A DNA stretch of 64,000 nt from Galbitalea sp036271875 (GTDB lineage: Bacteria; Actinomycetota; Actinomycetes; Actinomycetales; Microbacteriaceae), in assembly GCA_036271875.1 (NCBI GenBank), contig DATAZU010000023.1, positions 106,500 to 170,499 on the forward strand, given 5' to 3'. Under the pieces are notes generated by a model, which had not been told where the DNA came from, did not search any database, and was given only the letters and a program-made list of their open reading frames with translations. Shown one piece after another: positions 1 through 8,830 of this stretch (within the stretch, counting starts at the first letter, position 1; each line of letters begins with the position of its first letter). The position numbers and the translations under genes were made by a program.

Positions 1-33
1 CACCATGACCCTCAAGAACAAAGGAGTTTTAAG

Positions 34-1359
34 GTGAATCTTCACCGTACGAGGCGGGCACGGCTCATCACCGTCGCTGCAGTCGGCGCAGCATCTGCGC
101 TACTGCTGGCGGGCTGTGCGTCCGGCACACCGACAGCAAGCAGCACAACGGGTGGCAAGGACGGCAAGACCTTCTCGGTCCTCCTGACCACCGAGAACAC
201 CCAGACACCGCAGATGCTCAAGATTCTGGCGGCGGGCGCGTGCAAGGCCGAGAACAAGGCCCTGCCGTTGTCCATCCAGCAGACCCCGAGCGCCAACATC
301 AACCAGAAGGTTCAGCTGCTTGCCAGCCAGAACGCGCTTCCACTGATGTATGCGGCCGACAACACCACGATCATTCCCGGCGGAACGTATTACAAGAACG
401 GCGAAGTTCTGCAGGTCGACAAGGCGTTGAAGGCGATCGGCGCCGGGAACGACTTCACGTCGATTGCCCAATCAACGATCAAGCAGACGTTCAACAACAC
501 CGTTCCAAACGTTCCGTTCCAGTTCAACATCGAGGGCCTGTTCTACAACAAGAAGATCTTCAAGGACAACGGACTCAGCCAGCCGAAGACGCTCGGGCAG
601 CTCCAGAGCGACGCGGCCAAGCTGAAGAAGGCCGGCATCGTTCCGATCAGCGCTTCCGGTTCGACCGGGTGGACCATCAGCCGCTGGATTGGAATCCTGC
701 TGTACCGCGAGCTCGGCCCGAACGCCATGCTCGACATCAAGGATGGCAAGGCCAAGCTGACCGACCCGCAGTACGTCAAGGCGGCACAGCAGCTGCAGGA
801 CATGGGTAAGGCGGGCGACTTCTCGCCCGGCATTACCGGCCTCGACTACAACTCGGCCGTCGCGCAGTTCCTGACCGGCAAGTCGGCCATGATCTACATG
901 GGCACCTGGCTGCTCGCGTCGATCAACGACCCGAAGCAGAACACGCAGGGCAACAACATCGGCTTCATGCCGTTCCCCGCAGTTGCGGGTGGCAAGGGCT
1001 CGATCGACCAGTACCCGGCAAACGCTGGTTCGCCGAACGTGATCAACCCGAAGCTCTACGGCCCGAAGGCCGCAGCGTGGATGAAGTGCATCGCCGCTAA
1101 CTACGGCAGCGCTTCGCTCTCGAAGCAGGGCACGTATTCCGGCTTCGCGCTCAACCAGAAGGTCACGAACACTCCGGCGCTCACCAACTCGATTGGCAAG
1201 ATCATCGGGCAGACCAAGCAGTCGGTGCTCTGGTTCGAGGCCTACTTCGGGCAGAAGGCCAACGCTGACTCGTCGGCAAACGCCGCCGCTCTGCTGACCG
1301 GCCAGATGAGTGCAACGCAGTTCATGACCATCGAGCAGGCCGACCAGTCGCAACCGTAA
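34..1359 (+). CDS. ABC sugar-type extracellular solute-binding lipoprotein
   Basis: Substrate-binding protein of a CUT1-like carbohydrate ABC importer, expected to be anchored outside the membrane. It is 441 residues, the usual size. The N-terminus has basic residues, a hydrophobic stretch and a lipobox LLAGC with the lipidated Cys at residue 28. The GTG start is supported by AAGGAG 8 bases upstream. Two permease genes follow on the same strand, after a stem-loop that may favour higher expression of this gene. No ATPase gene lies in the cluster, so a shared MsiK-like ATPase elsewhere is inferred. The substrate cannot be read from sequence. An upstream part of the operon may lie outside the window. 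Confidence 0.9.
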   Translation: MNLHRTRRARLITVAAVGAASALLLAGCASGTPTASSTTGGKDGKTFSVLLTTENTQTPQMLKILAAGACKAENKALPLSIQQTPSANINQKVQLLASQNALPLMYAADNTTIIPGGTYYKNGEVLQVDKALKAIGAGNDFTSIAQSTIKQTFNNTVPNVPFQFNIEGLFYNKKIFKDNGLSQPKTLGQLQSDAAKLKKAGIVPISASGSTGWTISRWIGILLYRELGPNAMLDIKDGKAKLTDPQYVKAAQQLQDMGKAGDFSPGITGLDYNSAVAQFLTGKSAMIYMGTWLLASINDPKQNTQGNNIGFMPFPAVAGGKGSIDQYPANAGSPNVINPKLYGPKAAAWMKCIAANYGSASLSKQGTYSGFALNQKVTNTPALTNSIGKIIGQTKQSVLWFEAYFGQKANADSSANAAALLTGQMSATQFMTIEQADQSQP

Positions 1360-1378
1360 TGCACGAATGATCAAATGG

Positions 1379-1416
1379 GCGGGGCGGTAACGTCAGAAAT
1401 GGCGCTACCGCCCCGC
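1379..1416 (+). terminator. Stem-loop between binding-protein and permease genes
   Basis: Perfect inverted repeat with 11-base arms (GCGGGGCGGTA at 1379-1389, complement at 1406-1416) and a 16-base loop. No clear T-run follows. Its place between the binding-protein gene and the permeases fits partial termination or 3'-end stabilisation of the upstream mRNA. Confidence 0.55.
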
Positions 1417-1469
1417 TCGATTTCGCCCTACCGACGTCCCGAAAGACCGACAGAAACCATGCAAATTCC

Positions 1470-2354
1470 ATGAAATACGTACTCGGCAACAAGCGAGCGA
1501 TCGGCGTCTTTCTCGGTCCCGCCCTGCTCGTCTACATCGTCATCATCATCGTTCCGGTGGTGTGGTCGCTGGTCTACTCGTTCTTCAGCGGCAGCCCGGC
1601 CGCTGGCTTCACCTTCGTCGGGCTCACCAACTTTGGCCGGCTGTTCACGGACCCGACCATCGGCCAGTCGCTGCTCTTCACCATCGAGTACGCGGTCATC
1701 ATCCTGATCGGCCAGATCGTCCTCGGGTACCTCATGGCCCTGCTCTACGTCTTCGTGCTGAAGAAGCTGTCGACCTTCATCCGCACCATGGTCTTCTTCC
1801 CCGTCGTGCTCCCGACCGTCGCCGTCGCTCTGTTGTTCAGCAAGATGTTCGCGATCGCACCGCAGAACGGACCCATTAACTCACTCCTGAACCTGTTTGG
1901 CATCCCGTCGGTCGACTGGTTCTCCACCGGCACCGGTGCCTTCGTGGTCATCATCATCATGGAACTGTGGCGCTCGGTCGGGTTCTACGCCGTGCTGTTG
2001 TATGCGGGCCTCGTCGACATCCCGGACGAGATCATCGAATCGGCCCGGCTGGACGGAGCGAGCGGGGTGAAGCTCGTACGCCACGTCGTCTTCCCGATGT
2101 CGCTGCCGATCGTGATCGCATCGCTGATCTTCGGGTTGAATGCCGACCTCAAGGTCTTCGACACGATCCTCGCGCTCAACAATGGTGGTCCGGGAACCGC
2201 GACAACGCCGCTGAACCTGTACATGTACCAGACCTCATTCACCTACAGCGACTACGGGTACGGCTCGACCATCGCACTCCTTATTACTGTCCTCTGCCTC
2301 GCAGCGACGCTTCTCGTGTTCCGCTCATCCAGGCGCAATCTGGCGAACGGCTAG
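1470..2354 (+). CDS. Sugar ABC transporter permease (MalF/UgpA-like)
   Basis: Integral membrane permease of the binding-protein-dependent importer family. It is 294 residues with about six hydrophobic segments, the first at residues 12-35. The EAA loop that contacts the ATPase reads ESARLDGASG near residue 190. ATG at 1470 was chosen because the earlier ATG at 1459 runs into a stop at once. It pairs with the second permease, which starts 6 bases after this stop. Substrate unknown. Confidence 0.92.
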   Translation: MKYVLGNKRAIGVFLGPALLVYIVIIIVPVVWSLVYSFFSGSPAAGFTFVGLTNFGRLFTDPTIGQSLLFTIEYAVIILIGQIVLGYLMALLYVFVLKKLSTFIRTMVFFPVVLPTVAVALLFSKMFAIAPQNGPINSLLNLFGIPSVDWFSTGTGAFVVIIIMELWRSVGFYAVLLYAGLVDIPDEIIESARLDGASGVKLVRHVVFPMSLPIVIASLIFGLNADLKVFDTILALNNGGPGTATTPLNLYMYQTSFTYSDYGYGSTIALLITVLCLAATLLVFRSSRRNLANG

Positions 2355-2360
2355 GAAATC

Positions 2361-3272
2361 ATGACCGCCACTCAACTCAAGTCCACCAACAACGCGCTCT
2401 CGCGTCGTCAGCGTCGTCGCACGATGACGTCGCGCGAACGCGCCGGCCGGGTTTCGCGGAAGACACTCACAAACATCCTGATCATCGTGATCCTGATCGT
2501 CGAGATCTACCCGCTGTTCTGGATCCTGAGCAGCTCGTTCAAGTCGCAGAACGAGTTCGAGACCGAACCGCTGTGGAGCCTTCCCACAGTTTTGAACTTC
2601 CAGAACTACGTCGACGCGTGGAACACGGCACAACTGGGTACCGATGCCATCAACAGCCTCATCGTGACGCTCGTCTCGATGGCAATCGTCCTGGTCCTCG
2701 GCTGTGGCGCGGCGTTCGCACTCGAGGTTATGGTGTGGAAAGGCCGAGGCAAGGTCCTTCTGTTCATCGTCGGCGGACTCATGGTGCCCATCCAGCTCAT
2801 CCTGCTTCCGCTGTTCACGATCTACTTCAAGATCGGACTCACCAACAGCCTGTGGCCGCTGATTATCACATACGTCGGCCAGGGCCTGCCGCTCACGGTG
2901 TTCCTGATGGCGACGTACTTCCGCTCCGTTCCACGTGAGCTGTTCGAGGCCTGCACGCTTGACGGCGGCAGCATCTATCGATGCTTCGTCTCTGTCGGGG
3001 TTCCGCTGGTGCGGAACGGAATCTTCACGATGGCCCTGCTGCTGTTCTTCTCGATCTGGAACGATCTGCTGATAGCGCTGACGTTCAACTCGTCACCGCA
3101 ACTATCAACCGTCCAGGTGGGTTTGCTGAACTTCAACGGGCAGTACGGCCAGACCACATACGGTCCGTTGTTCGCCGCGATCAGCATTGTGATCTTCGCG
3201 ACCCTCGTCGTCTACGCGCTGATCAACCAGCAGGTCATGAAGGGACTCACCGCCGGTTCGGTCAAGGGCTAG
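2361..3272 (+). CDS. Sugar ABC transporter permease (MalG/UgpE-like)
   Basis: Second permease of the importer, 303 residues. A basic cytoplasmic N-terminus precedes the first membrane segment at about residues 37-57. The EAA motif reads ELFEACTLDGGS near residue 193, followed by the final membrane helices. Six bases separate it from the upstream permease and 3 bases from the amidohydrolase downstream, so the cluster reads as one operon. Confidence 0.92.
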   Translation: MTATQLKSTNNALSRRQRRRTMTSRERAGRVSRKTLTNILIIVILIVEIYPLFWILSSSFKSQNEFETEPLWSLPTVLNFQNYVDAWNTAQLGTDAINSLIVTLVSMAIVLVLGCGAAFALEVMVWKGRGKVLLFIVGGLMVPIQLILLPLFTIYFKIGLTNSLWPLIITYVGQGLPLTVFLMATYFRSVPRELFEACTLDGGSIYRCFVSVGVPLVRNGIFTMALLLFFSIWNDLLIALTFNSSPQLSTVQVGLLNFNGQYGQTTYGPLFAAISIVIFATLVVYALINQQVMKGLTAGSVKG

Positions 3273-3275
3273 CGC

Positions 3276-4124
3276 GTGATTGTCGACGCACACACCCACG
3301 TCTGGCCCCGGTGGCCGTATGAACCGCCGGTGCCGGACGACGAGACACGCGGTTCGTACGAGAACCTGCTGTTCCAACTGGATGCCGCCGGGGTTGACCG
3401 GGCGGTGCTCGTTAACGCGCGGATTACCCGGAGCGAAGACAACAACGACTATGGCGCGCGCGCGGTGCGCGAACATCCCGATCGGTTCTTCCACGTCGTC
3501 GACCTGGACGGCCGCTGGGGCCCGGACTATCACCAGCCGGGCGCAGCCGGCCGTCTCCGTGCACTCGTCGACACCTATCGTCCCGTTGGCGTCTCGCACT
3601 ATCTCGCGGCGCAGAATGACGGCTGGCTGCGTTCGCCGGAAGGCACAGCGTTCTTCGAGGTCGCGGCCGAGCACTCGCTGCTTGTGAACTTTGCCGCGCC
3701 GCCGGTGTGGATGCCCGATCTGCGCGAGGTGGCCCGGTCGTTTCCGACCGTCCCGCTGCTCGTGAATCACCTCGGCGTCGTCGGTCTGCATCCGGCCGGG
3801 ATCGACGAGGCCCTCGAGCTGGTGCTTGACGGTGGCGACCTGCCGAATCTGCTGGTCAAGGTCTCCGGGTACTACTACGGCGCAGAGAGGCCATGGGATT
3901 TTCCATACGCCGACCGCATGCAGATCGTGCGCGCGTTCTACGAGAGCTGGGGGCCGGCGCGAATGATCTGGGCGTCCGACTGGCCATCCGTGCTCCCGCA
4001 CATGAGCTACCGGCAGTCGCTCGAGATACTTCGCGAGCACGCGGATTTCCTTGACCCGTCTGACCTCGATCTGATTCTCGGAGACACACTGGCCGACATC
4101 CTCACGGCGAGGGGCAGGATGTGA
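3276..4124 (+). CDS. Amidohydrolase family 2 (TIM-barrel metal-dependent hydrolase)
   Basis: A 282-residue protein of the amidohydrolase-2 family, which hydrolyses or decarboxylates small cyclic or lactone substrates in the cytoplasm. The N-terminal VDAHTHVWP carries the HxH metal pair (His6, His8). A later VNHLG His and the SDWP Asp near residue 233 match the other metal and acid positions. GTG start at 3276, 3 bases after the permease stop. The last 4 bases overlap the next gene. Context suggests it acts on the imported compound or a lactone derived from it; the substrate is not determinable. Confidence 0.85.
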   Translation: MIVDAHTHVWPRWPYEPPVPDDETRGSYENLLFQLDAAGVDRAVLVNARITRSEDNNDYGARAVREHPDRFFHVVDLDGRWGPDYHQPGAAGRLRALVDTYRPVGVSHYLAAQNDGWLRSPEGTAFFEVAAEHSLLVNFAAPPVWMPDLREVARSFPTVPLLVNHLGVVGLHPAGIDEALELVLDGGDLPNLLVKVSGYYYGAERPWDFPYADRMQIVRAFYESWGPARMIWASDWPSVLPHMSYRQSLEILREHADFLDPSDLDLILGDTLADILTARGRM

Positions 4125-5185
4125 CTGTGGATCGTAAGAAGGTCGGAATAGTCTGCACGGGCGCGGCGCGGGAACGCTACTTCTTCCCCGACGCCGTCCA
4201 GCGTCTCGAACGCTTTGCGGACGTCGCATGGCTCGAGTTTGAGGGACCGGCGCGCGCCTCGGTTCCCCCCGATGACGCCGAATCGGTGCGTCGTCTGGCC
4301 GAGTTCGTGCCAGGTCTCGATGCCTTGGTTGTGAGCTACGGTGCTCCACGAGTCACCGACGAGATCCTCGCCCTTGCTCCTGGTTTGGTCGTCGTCGGAG
4401 ATACGCACGGCGACCGGTTCGGTGGTCGAATCGATGTTGCTGCCGCGCACCGGCGGGGAGTTCTCGCGGTCGACACCACAAACGGATCGTCCGATCCGGT
4501 CGCCGAGTGGGCGCTCGCGCTCATCCTCGTCGGTCTGCGTAACGCTGGCTCGCACTTCCGCAGGCTGGTCGCCGGCGAGGTGTTGTGGGCGGACCGAGAC
4601 GTTTTTCTTCAGGATCCCGGCTATCTGAATGGCGAGCTCACGGAGAAAACCGTCGGCCTGATCGCTGCCGGAAACGTTGGACGTCGACTTCTTGAGCTTC
4701 TCGCGCCCTTCCATGTCACCCCGCTCGTGCACGACGCGCACGCGCCGACGGCGCTCGCTGACGTGTACGGTCTCGAGTTTGCGACACTGCCGGTACTGCT
4801 TGCCGAGTCCGATGTTGTCGTCTGCCTGGTTCCATTGACGACGGAGACCCAAGGGATGCTGGGTGCGGCGGAATTCGCGACCATGCGCGACGGTGCCGTG
4901 TTCGTCAACGTCTCGCGCGGAGCGGTGGTGGACACGCAGGCGATGATCGCCGAGCTTGAGACCGGCCGCATCATCGCCTGCCTCGACGTAGTCGAGCCGG
5001 AGCCGCTCTCGCCGGACTCGGCGCTTCGAGCGATGCCGAACGTGTTCCTCAGCCCGCACATCGCGGGTGTGACAGCGGCGGCGGAGCCCCGGTTCTTCGA
5101 GCTCATGGTGGACGAGGTGATTCGGTGCCTGTCCGGGCTGCGACCGCACTACCCTCTGGTTCCGCGCGAACCGCAGGCGGACTAA
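4121..5185 (+). CDS. D-isomer-specific 2-hydroxyacid dehydrogenase
   Basis: NAD(P)-dependent oxidoreductase of 354 residues that interconverts 2-hydroxy and 2-oxo acids. The nucleotide-binding region near residue 180 reads AAGNVG, where the family usually has GLGNIG, so the first glycine is replaced by Ala. Catalytic positions are recognisable: Arg in NVSRGAVVD, Glu in VVEPEPL and His in SPHIAG. The GTG start overlaps the amidohydrolase stop as GTGA, implying translational coupling. It probably ends the sugar/acid operon; the convergent gene ends 5 bases further on. Confidence 0.87.
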   Translation: MTVDRKKVGIVCTGAARERYFFPDAVQRLERFADVAWLEFEGPARASVPPDDAESVRRLAEFVPGLDALVVSYGAPRVTDEILALAPGLVVVGDTHGDRFGGRIDVAAAHRRGVLAVDTTNGSSDPVAEWALALILVGLRNAGSHFRRLVAGEVLWADRDVFLQDPGYLNGELTEKTVGLIAAGNVGRRLLELLAPFHVTPLVHDAHAPTALADVYGLEFATLPVLLAESDVVVCLVPLTTETQGMLGAAEFATMRDGAVFVNVSRGAVVDTQAMIAELETGRIIACLDVVEPEPLSPDSALRAMPNVFLSPHIAGVTAAAEPRFFELMVDEVIRCLSGLRPHYPLVPREPQAD

Positions 5186-5190
5186 GACCC

Positions 5191-6279
5191 TCAGTCCTGC
5201 GGCAGGCTGACCGCTAGGCGCATCCAGTTCGCGAATGCCTCGAGCTCGCCCTCGACGGCGTCCGTCGTCGCGCGGTCGAACGGAATGTCCTCGTGGATGC
5301 GATGGACGATCAGCTCGCCCGCCTCGCGGTCCGAGCGTGCATCGACCTTTCCGACCAGGCGATCCCCGTGCAGGATCGGAAGAGCAAAGGCACCCCAGCG
5401 CCGAGTCGCAGCGGGCTGGTACACCTCGAGTGCGTAGTCGAACTCGAACAGTTTTGCGACCCGCTGCGGGTCCGTCATCAGGCGATCGAAGGGCGAGAGG
5501 ATGGCGGTGCGTGGCTCGAAGTTGTCGTCTCGTTCCAGCTGGGCGGGATCCGCGAGCCATTTGCCCGGTACGCCCTCGACAGTGACCGGCACCCCGACGC
5601 GGAGGTTCTGGTGCACCTCGGGTGAAACGGCAATGCTGTCTCGCATGATCCCGCACGTGGCAAGAAGCTTCTCGCTTTGTATTCGGTGCGCATCCTCGAG
5701 CGAAACCTCCTCGGTAGGCGGGTAAACCCGCGCGGCAAGGTCCCAGACGCGCAGTCGTCCCTCGTGACCGATCACAGCCAGCTCGCCGGTCATGTGCAGG
5801 CATTCGAGCATCTGGGTCACGTTGCGGTTGTTGTTCCAGCCGCTCGACGGCCACGGGTACAGCGCGAGGTCGGGCAGTTCGCTCGAGGTTAGTGGACCGT
5901 CGAGTTCGATGCGCTCCATGATGCCGCAGGCAAACGGCTCGTTTGCCTCGAACCACGGGCGCGCACTGGCGCGGTCGAGCCAGGTCCGCATCCCCGCCAG
6001 GTAAAGTCCGAGATCGTCCATGGAATGCAGCATCCAGGCGCGCTCGAAGAGTCGGCCCGCGGTGACCGCGTTCGAGACATCCCGAGGCCGAAAATCGTCG
6101 CCCAGCCGCGACCATCCGATCTGGTCAGCCGATGGGGCAACGATGCTCGTTAGCTCGATCCGGAGCGTTGCAAGCTCGGACACCATGGCTACGAGTTCGA
6201 CCGGGCGGTGCGCGTCGAGCAGAGCGGCCCGCACTGCCATGCGCCGCGCCTGCGCGCGACCCAGCTCGCGAACGGTCAC
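5191..6279 (-). CDS. Winged-helix DNA-binding protein (HTH_42 / YcaQ-AlkX-like)
   Basis: A 362-residue protein resembling the HTH_42 (DUF1006) family, which includes YcaQ/AlkX-type DNA glycosylases acting on cross-links and alkylated bases. Recognised from overall pattern: N-terminal REL..AQARRMAVRA, a central WF-rich region, and the C-terminal WGAFALPILHGDRLVGKVDAR strand, which is typical of the family. It lies 5 bases downstream of the CitE-like gene on the same strand, so it is probably co-transcribed. A direct role in repair is inferred from the family only. Confidence 0.75.
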   Translation of the reverse strand: MTVRELGRAQARRMAVRAALLDAHRPVELVAMVSELATLRIELTSIVAPSADQIGWSRLGDDFRPRDVSNAVTAGRLFERAWMLHSMDDLGLYLAGMRTWLDRASARPWFEANEPFACGIMERIELDGPLTSSELPDLALYPWPSSGWNNNRNVTQMLECLHMTGELAVIGHEGRLRVWDLAARVYPPTEEVSLEDAHRIQSEKLLATCGIMRDSIAVSPEVHQNLRVGVPVTVEGVPGKWLADPAQLERDDNFEPRTAILSPFDRLMTDPQRVAKLFEFDYALEVYQPAATRRWGAFALPILHGDRLVGKVDARSDREAGELIVHRIHEDIPFDRATTDAVEGELEAFANWMRLAVSLPQD

Positions 6280-6284
6280 GGCCG

Positions 6285-7130
6285 CTACTCGGGCTCGACC
6301 CCGAAGGCGGTTGCCAGACGGATGATCTTCTCGGCGCGACCGAGTCGCGGGAGGTCGCTGCCGTCCCGAATGACTCGTCCACGGGCATCAAACTCATCGA
6401 GAAAGTCGCGGGCCCATCGAACGTCCGAACGCGTCGGGCTGATGGTCTCGTTGATGACCGGGATCTGGCTGATGTCGAGGCAGAGTTTTCCGGTGAGGCC
6501 AAGGACGACCGCGTGCGCGGACTGTTCGCGCAGTACCGAGTGTGCGCTTCCGACGGTTGGCCCGTCGATCGGGCCCGGGAGCGAACCGATCCGGCTGGCA
6601 ACAACCAGGCGGGATCGCGGATACGCCATGGCCATGTCGTCGGCGCTCGTGCCGGTGTCGCGGCGGTAGTCTCCGCTGCCGAAGGCGAGCCGGAACGTTC
6701 CCCGGGCGCGCGCGATCGTTACGGCTTCTTCGATTCCCAGGGCGGATTCGACCAGAGCGAGGATGGGGGTCGATCCACCTAGTCGGTCGTAGGTCTCGGT
6801 GACGTGTTCGCCGGCTTCGGTCTTGGCGAGCACAACGCCGGCCAGGCCCTCGAGCCCCTTGAGCGCGTCGATATCGTCGGACCAGAAGGAGGTCGATCGG
6901 TCGTTAATTCGCACCCAGGTCGGTGCGGAGGTCGCAAGCCACTTCGCAACATCCGCGCGCGCCTGCGGCTTGTGGCCAGGGTCGACCGCATCCTCGATGT
7001 CGATGATCATCTGATCGGCCTGAGATGCCCGCGACGAATCAAACAGTTCGGGACGGCTCCCGTTGACGAGCAGCCACGATCGGGCTATTTCGGCCCCACT
7101 CGGGACCGCTTCGCTCGTAGTTAGGGACAC
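6285..7130 (-). CDS. HpcH/HpaI aldolase / citrate lyase beta-like (CitE-like) protein
   Basis: CoA-thioester or oxo-acid lyase of the CitE-like TIM-barrel family, 281 residues. Motifs include RSWLLVNGSRPELF at the N-terminus, DIEDAVDPGHK (acidic metal ligands), VRIND, ALVESALG and AFGSGDY. An in-frame ATG at 7244 would overlap the ABC ATPase gene. The GTG at 7130 is preferred because GAGGAG lies 9 bases upstream and homology begins there. Members cleave malyl-, citramalyl- or related CoA esters; the substrate here is not known. No CitF or CitD partner is nearby. Confidence 0.82.
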   Translation of the reverse strand: MSLTTSEAVPSGAEIARSWLLVNGSRPELFDSSRASQADQMIIDIEDAVDPGHKPQARADVAKWLATSAPTWVRINDRSTSFWSDDIDALKGLEGLAGVVLAKTEAGEHVTETYDRLGGSTPILALVESALGIEEAVTIARARGTFRLAFGSGDYRRDTGTSADDMAMAYPRSRLVVASRIGSLPGPIDGPTVGSAHSVLREQSAHAVVLGLTGKLCLDISQIPVINETISPTRSDVRWARDFLDEFDARGRVIRDGSDLPRLGRAEKIIRLATAFGVEPE

Positions 7131-7179
7131 GACGTCGTACTCCTCTTTTATGTCGAAGGCAGGGTTCCACCCTACTTTC

Positions 7180-7896
7180 TCAAGAGGCGGGTTGTTCGTC
7201 GAGGCGGTGGCGGCCGTGGGTGAGCTGACCGTCCCGCAGCTCAAGGATGCGGTCGGCGCGGGACATGAGCGCCGCGTCGTGGCTCGTCAGGATCGCGGAG
7301 ACTCCCTGGCTGCGCACGACCTCGTCGAACAGTTCCATCATCGTTATCGCCGTCGCGCTGTCGAGCTGCCCGGTCGGCTCGTCCGCGAGCAGCACTCGCG
7401 GTCGGCGGGCAAGAGCGCGAGCGATACCGACACGTTGTTGCTGGCCGCCGGAGAGCTCGCCCGGTCGCTGCGCCGAGTTCCTTGACAGCCCAACAAGTTC
7501 GAGGAGTTCCGCGACCCGCGAGTCCCGGTCGGTCGGGGCAATGCCGGCGAGACGAAGCGGCACCTCGATGTTCTCGGCGGCCGACAATACGGGGATAAGC
7601 CCGAAGTCCTGGAAGACGAACCCGAAATCGTCTCGGCGGGTGTCGACGAGTCGTGCTTCGGGGGCCTTCGAAATGTCGAGGTCGCCAAGGAGCACCGAGC
7701 CGGATGTCGGCCGATCCAGCCCCCCGAGCAGGTTCAGCAGGGTGGTCTTCCCCGCGCCTGAGCGCCCGCGAACGACGATCATCTCGCCCTCGTGGAGCTC
7801 GAGATTGACATCGTTCAGCGCGGTGACGGCGCCGCCCGCCGACCCGAAGACGCGAGTAAGGGACTTTGCCTGGAGGATCGGTTCGCTACTCGTCAT
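7180..7896 (-). CDS. ABC transporter ATP-binding protein (LolD/MacB type)
   Basis: ATPase of 238 residues with Walker A GRSGAGKT (44-51), Q-loop in FVFQDFG, signature LSGGQQQR, Walker B VLLADEP and switch His in TSHDA. An in-frame ATG at 8007 would add 37 residues overlapping the upstream ATPase. ATG at 7896 is preferred: it overlaps the upstream stop by 11 bases and homology begins there. It works with the FtsX-like permeases in the same operon; such systems drive mechanotransmission or export rather than import. Confidence 0.9.
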   Translation of the reverse strand: MTSSEPILQAKSLTRVFGSAGGAVTALNDVNLELHEGEMIVVRGRSGAGKTTLLNLLGGLDRPTSGSVLLGDLDISKAPEARLVDTRRDDFGFVFQDFGLIPVLSAAENIEVPLRLAGIAPTDRDSRVAELLELVGLSRNSAQRPGELSGGQQQRVGIARALARRPRVLLADEPTGQLDSATAITMMELFDEVVRSQGVSAILTSHDAALMSRADRILELRDGQLTHGRHRLDEQPAS

Positions 7897-8827
7897 CGGT
7901 CGTCCCCTGCTGATCGCCCGAGCGTTTGCGTGCGTTTCCCGGATAGACCCCAACGTGGTCGGACTCGAGCGCCAGCCGCACCCGATCGTGCAGCGCGAGG
8001 TCGGCAACGTAGTCGGCGGGAAGTTGTAGCCGCCCCAGCGAGTCGATCACGGTGAACGTCTCGGCCGCGACGTGTTGGTCGAACGACGCACTCGAGGAGG
8101 TACGCAGCACCTCGGTAGACGTTCGGCCGTCCCGGATTTGCACCGTGCGGCCGACATGGTCGGACACCGCGGCATCGTGAGTGACGATGAGCGTCGTTAT
8201 CCCCAGTTGGGAATTGACCGATCGCAGAGACTCGAGCACCTGCACGGACGTTGATTCGTCCAACTCGCCCGTCGGCTCATCGGCGAGCAGAACGCGCGGC
8301 GAGTTGGCCAGGGCAATCGCAATCGCCGTCCGCTGCTGTTCGCCGCCAGACATGTCGGCGGGACGCCGATGCGCCACGTGCGAGATCTCCAGAAGATCGA
8401 GCAGTTCGGCGACCCGATGCTGCCGCGCGCTGACACTGGTTCCAGCCAGCAGCATGGGTACAGCAATGTTCTCGCTGGTGTCGAGGTATGGCAGGAGGTT
8501 GCGGCCGGTCTGCTGCCAGACAAAACCGACGCCGAACCGGTGGTAGTCGGTCTTTTCCTTCCGGGACAGCGAGCCGAGTCGACGCCCCGCCACCACGGCC
8601 GAACCCGCGGTCGGGTTATCCAGTCCAGACAGGATGCCGAGCAGCGTCGATTTGCCGGAGCCGGACGCCCCAACAATCGCGACGAGCTCGCCACTCTCTA
8701 CCCGAAGATTAAGGCCCTGCAGCGCCTGAACCTCGACTCCCTCTGACGAGAAGATTCGAACGAGGTCGGTGCAGATGATCGTCGAGTCGAGCTCCACCTT
8801 CCGCGTCTCGTGCTGTTGCATCGTCAT
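7886..8827 (-). CDS. ABC transporter ATP-binding protein with C-terminal AbrB-like segment
   Basis: ATPase of 313 residues. Walker A GASGSGKS (53-60), signature MSGGEQQR and Walker B VLLADEPTGELD are complete. After the ATPase core, residues about 255-296 look like a SpoVT/AbrB swapped-hairpin element: a short strand, DSLGRLQLP, a helix, DRVRLALE, then a final strand. A charged tail rich in Asp and Gln follows. ATG is preceded by GGGAG with 8-base spacing. It sits 3 bases after the permease gene and overlaps the second ATPase. The tail's role is unknown. Confidence 0.88.
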   Translation of the reverse strand: MTMQQHETRKVELDSTIICTDLVRIFSSEGVEVQALQGLNLRVESGELVAIVGASGSGKSTLLGILSGLDNPTAGSAVVAGRRLGSLSRKEKTDYHRFGVGFVWQQTGRNLLPYLDTSENIAVPMLLAGTSVSARQHRVAELLDLLEISHVAHRRPADMSGGEQQRTAIAIALANSPRVLLADEPTGELDESTSVQVLESLRSVNSQLGITTLIVTHDAAVSDHVGRTVQIRDGRTSTEVLRTSSSASFDQHVAAETFTVIDSLGRLQLPADYVADLALHDRVRLALESDHVGVYPGNARKRSGDQQGTTDDE

Positions 8828-8830
8828 TCT

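Noticed and set aside
472..1374. Long minus-strand frame opposite the binding-protein gene
   Set aside because: The plus-strand lipoprotein is clear, with lipobox and ribosome site; the opposite frame has no family pattern.
4007..6115. A 702-codon open frame on the minus strand opposite the hydroxyacid dehydrogenase
   Set aside because: It is Arg/Gly-rich with no recognisable motif and covers well-supported genes on both strands; such frames are common shadows in GC-rich DNA.
7131..7244. N-terminal extension of the CitE-like protein
   Set aside because: It would overlap the ABC ATPase gene and has no family match; the GTG at 7130 has a good ribosome site.
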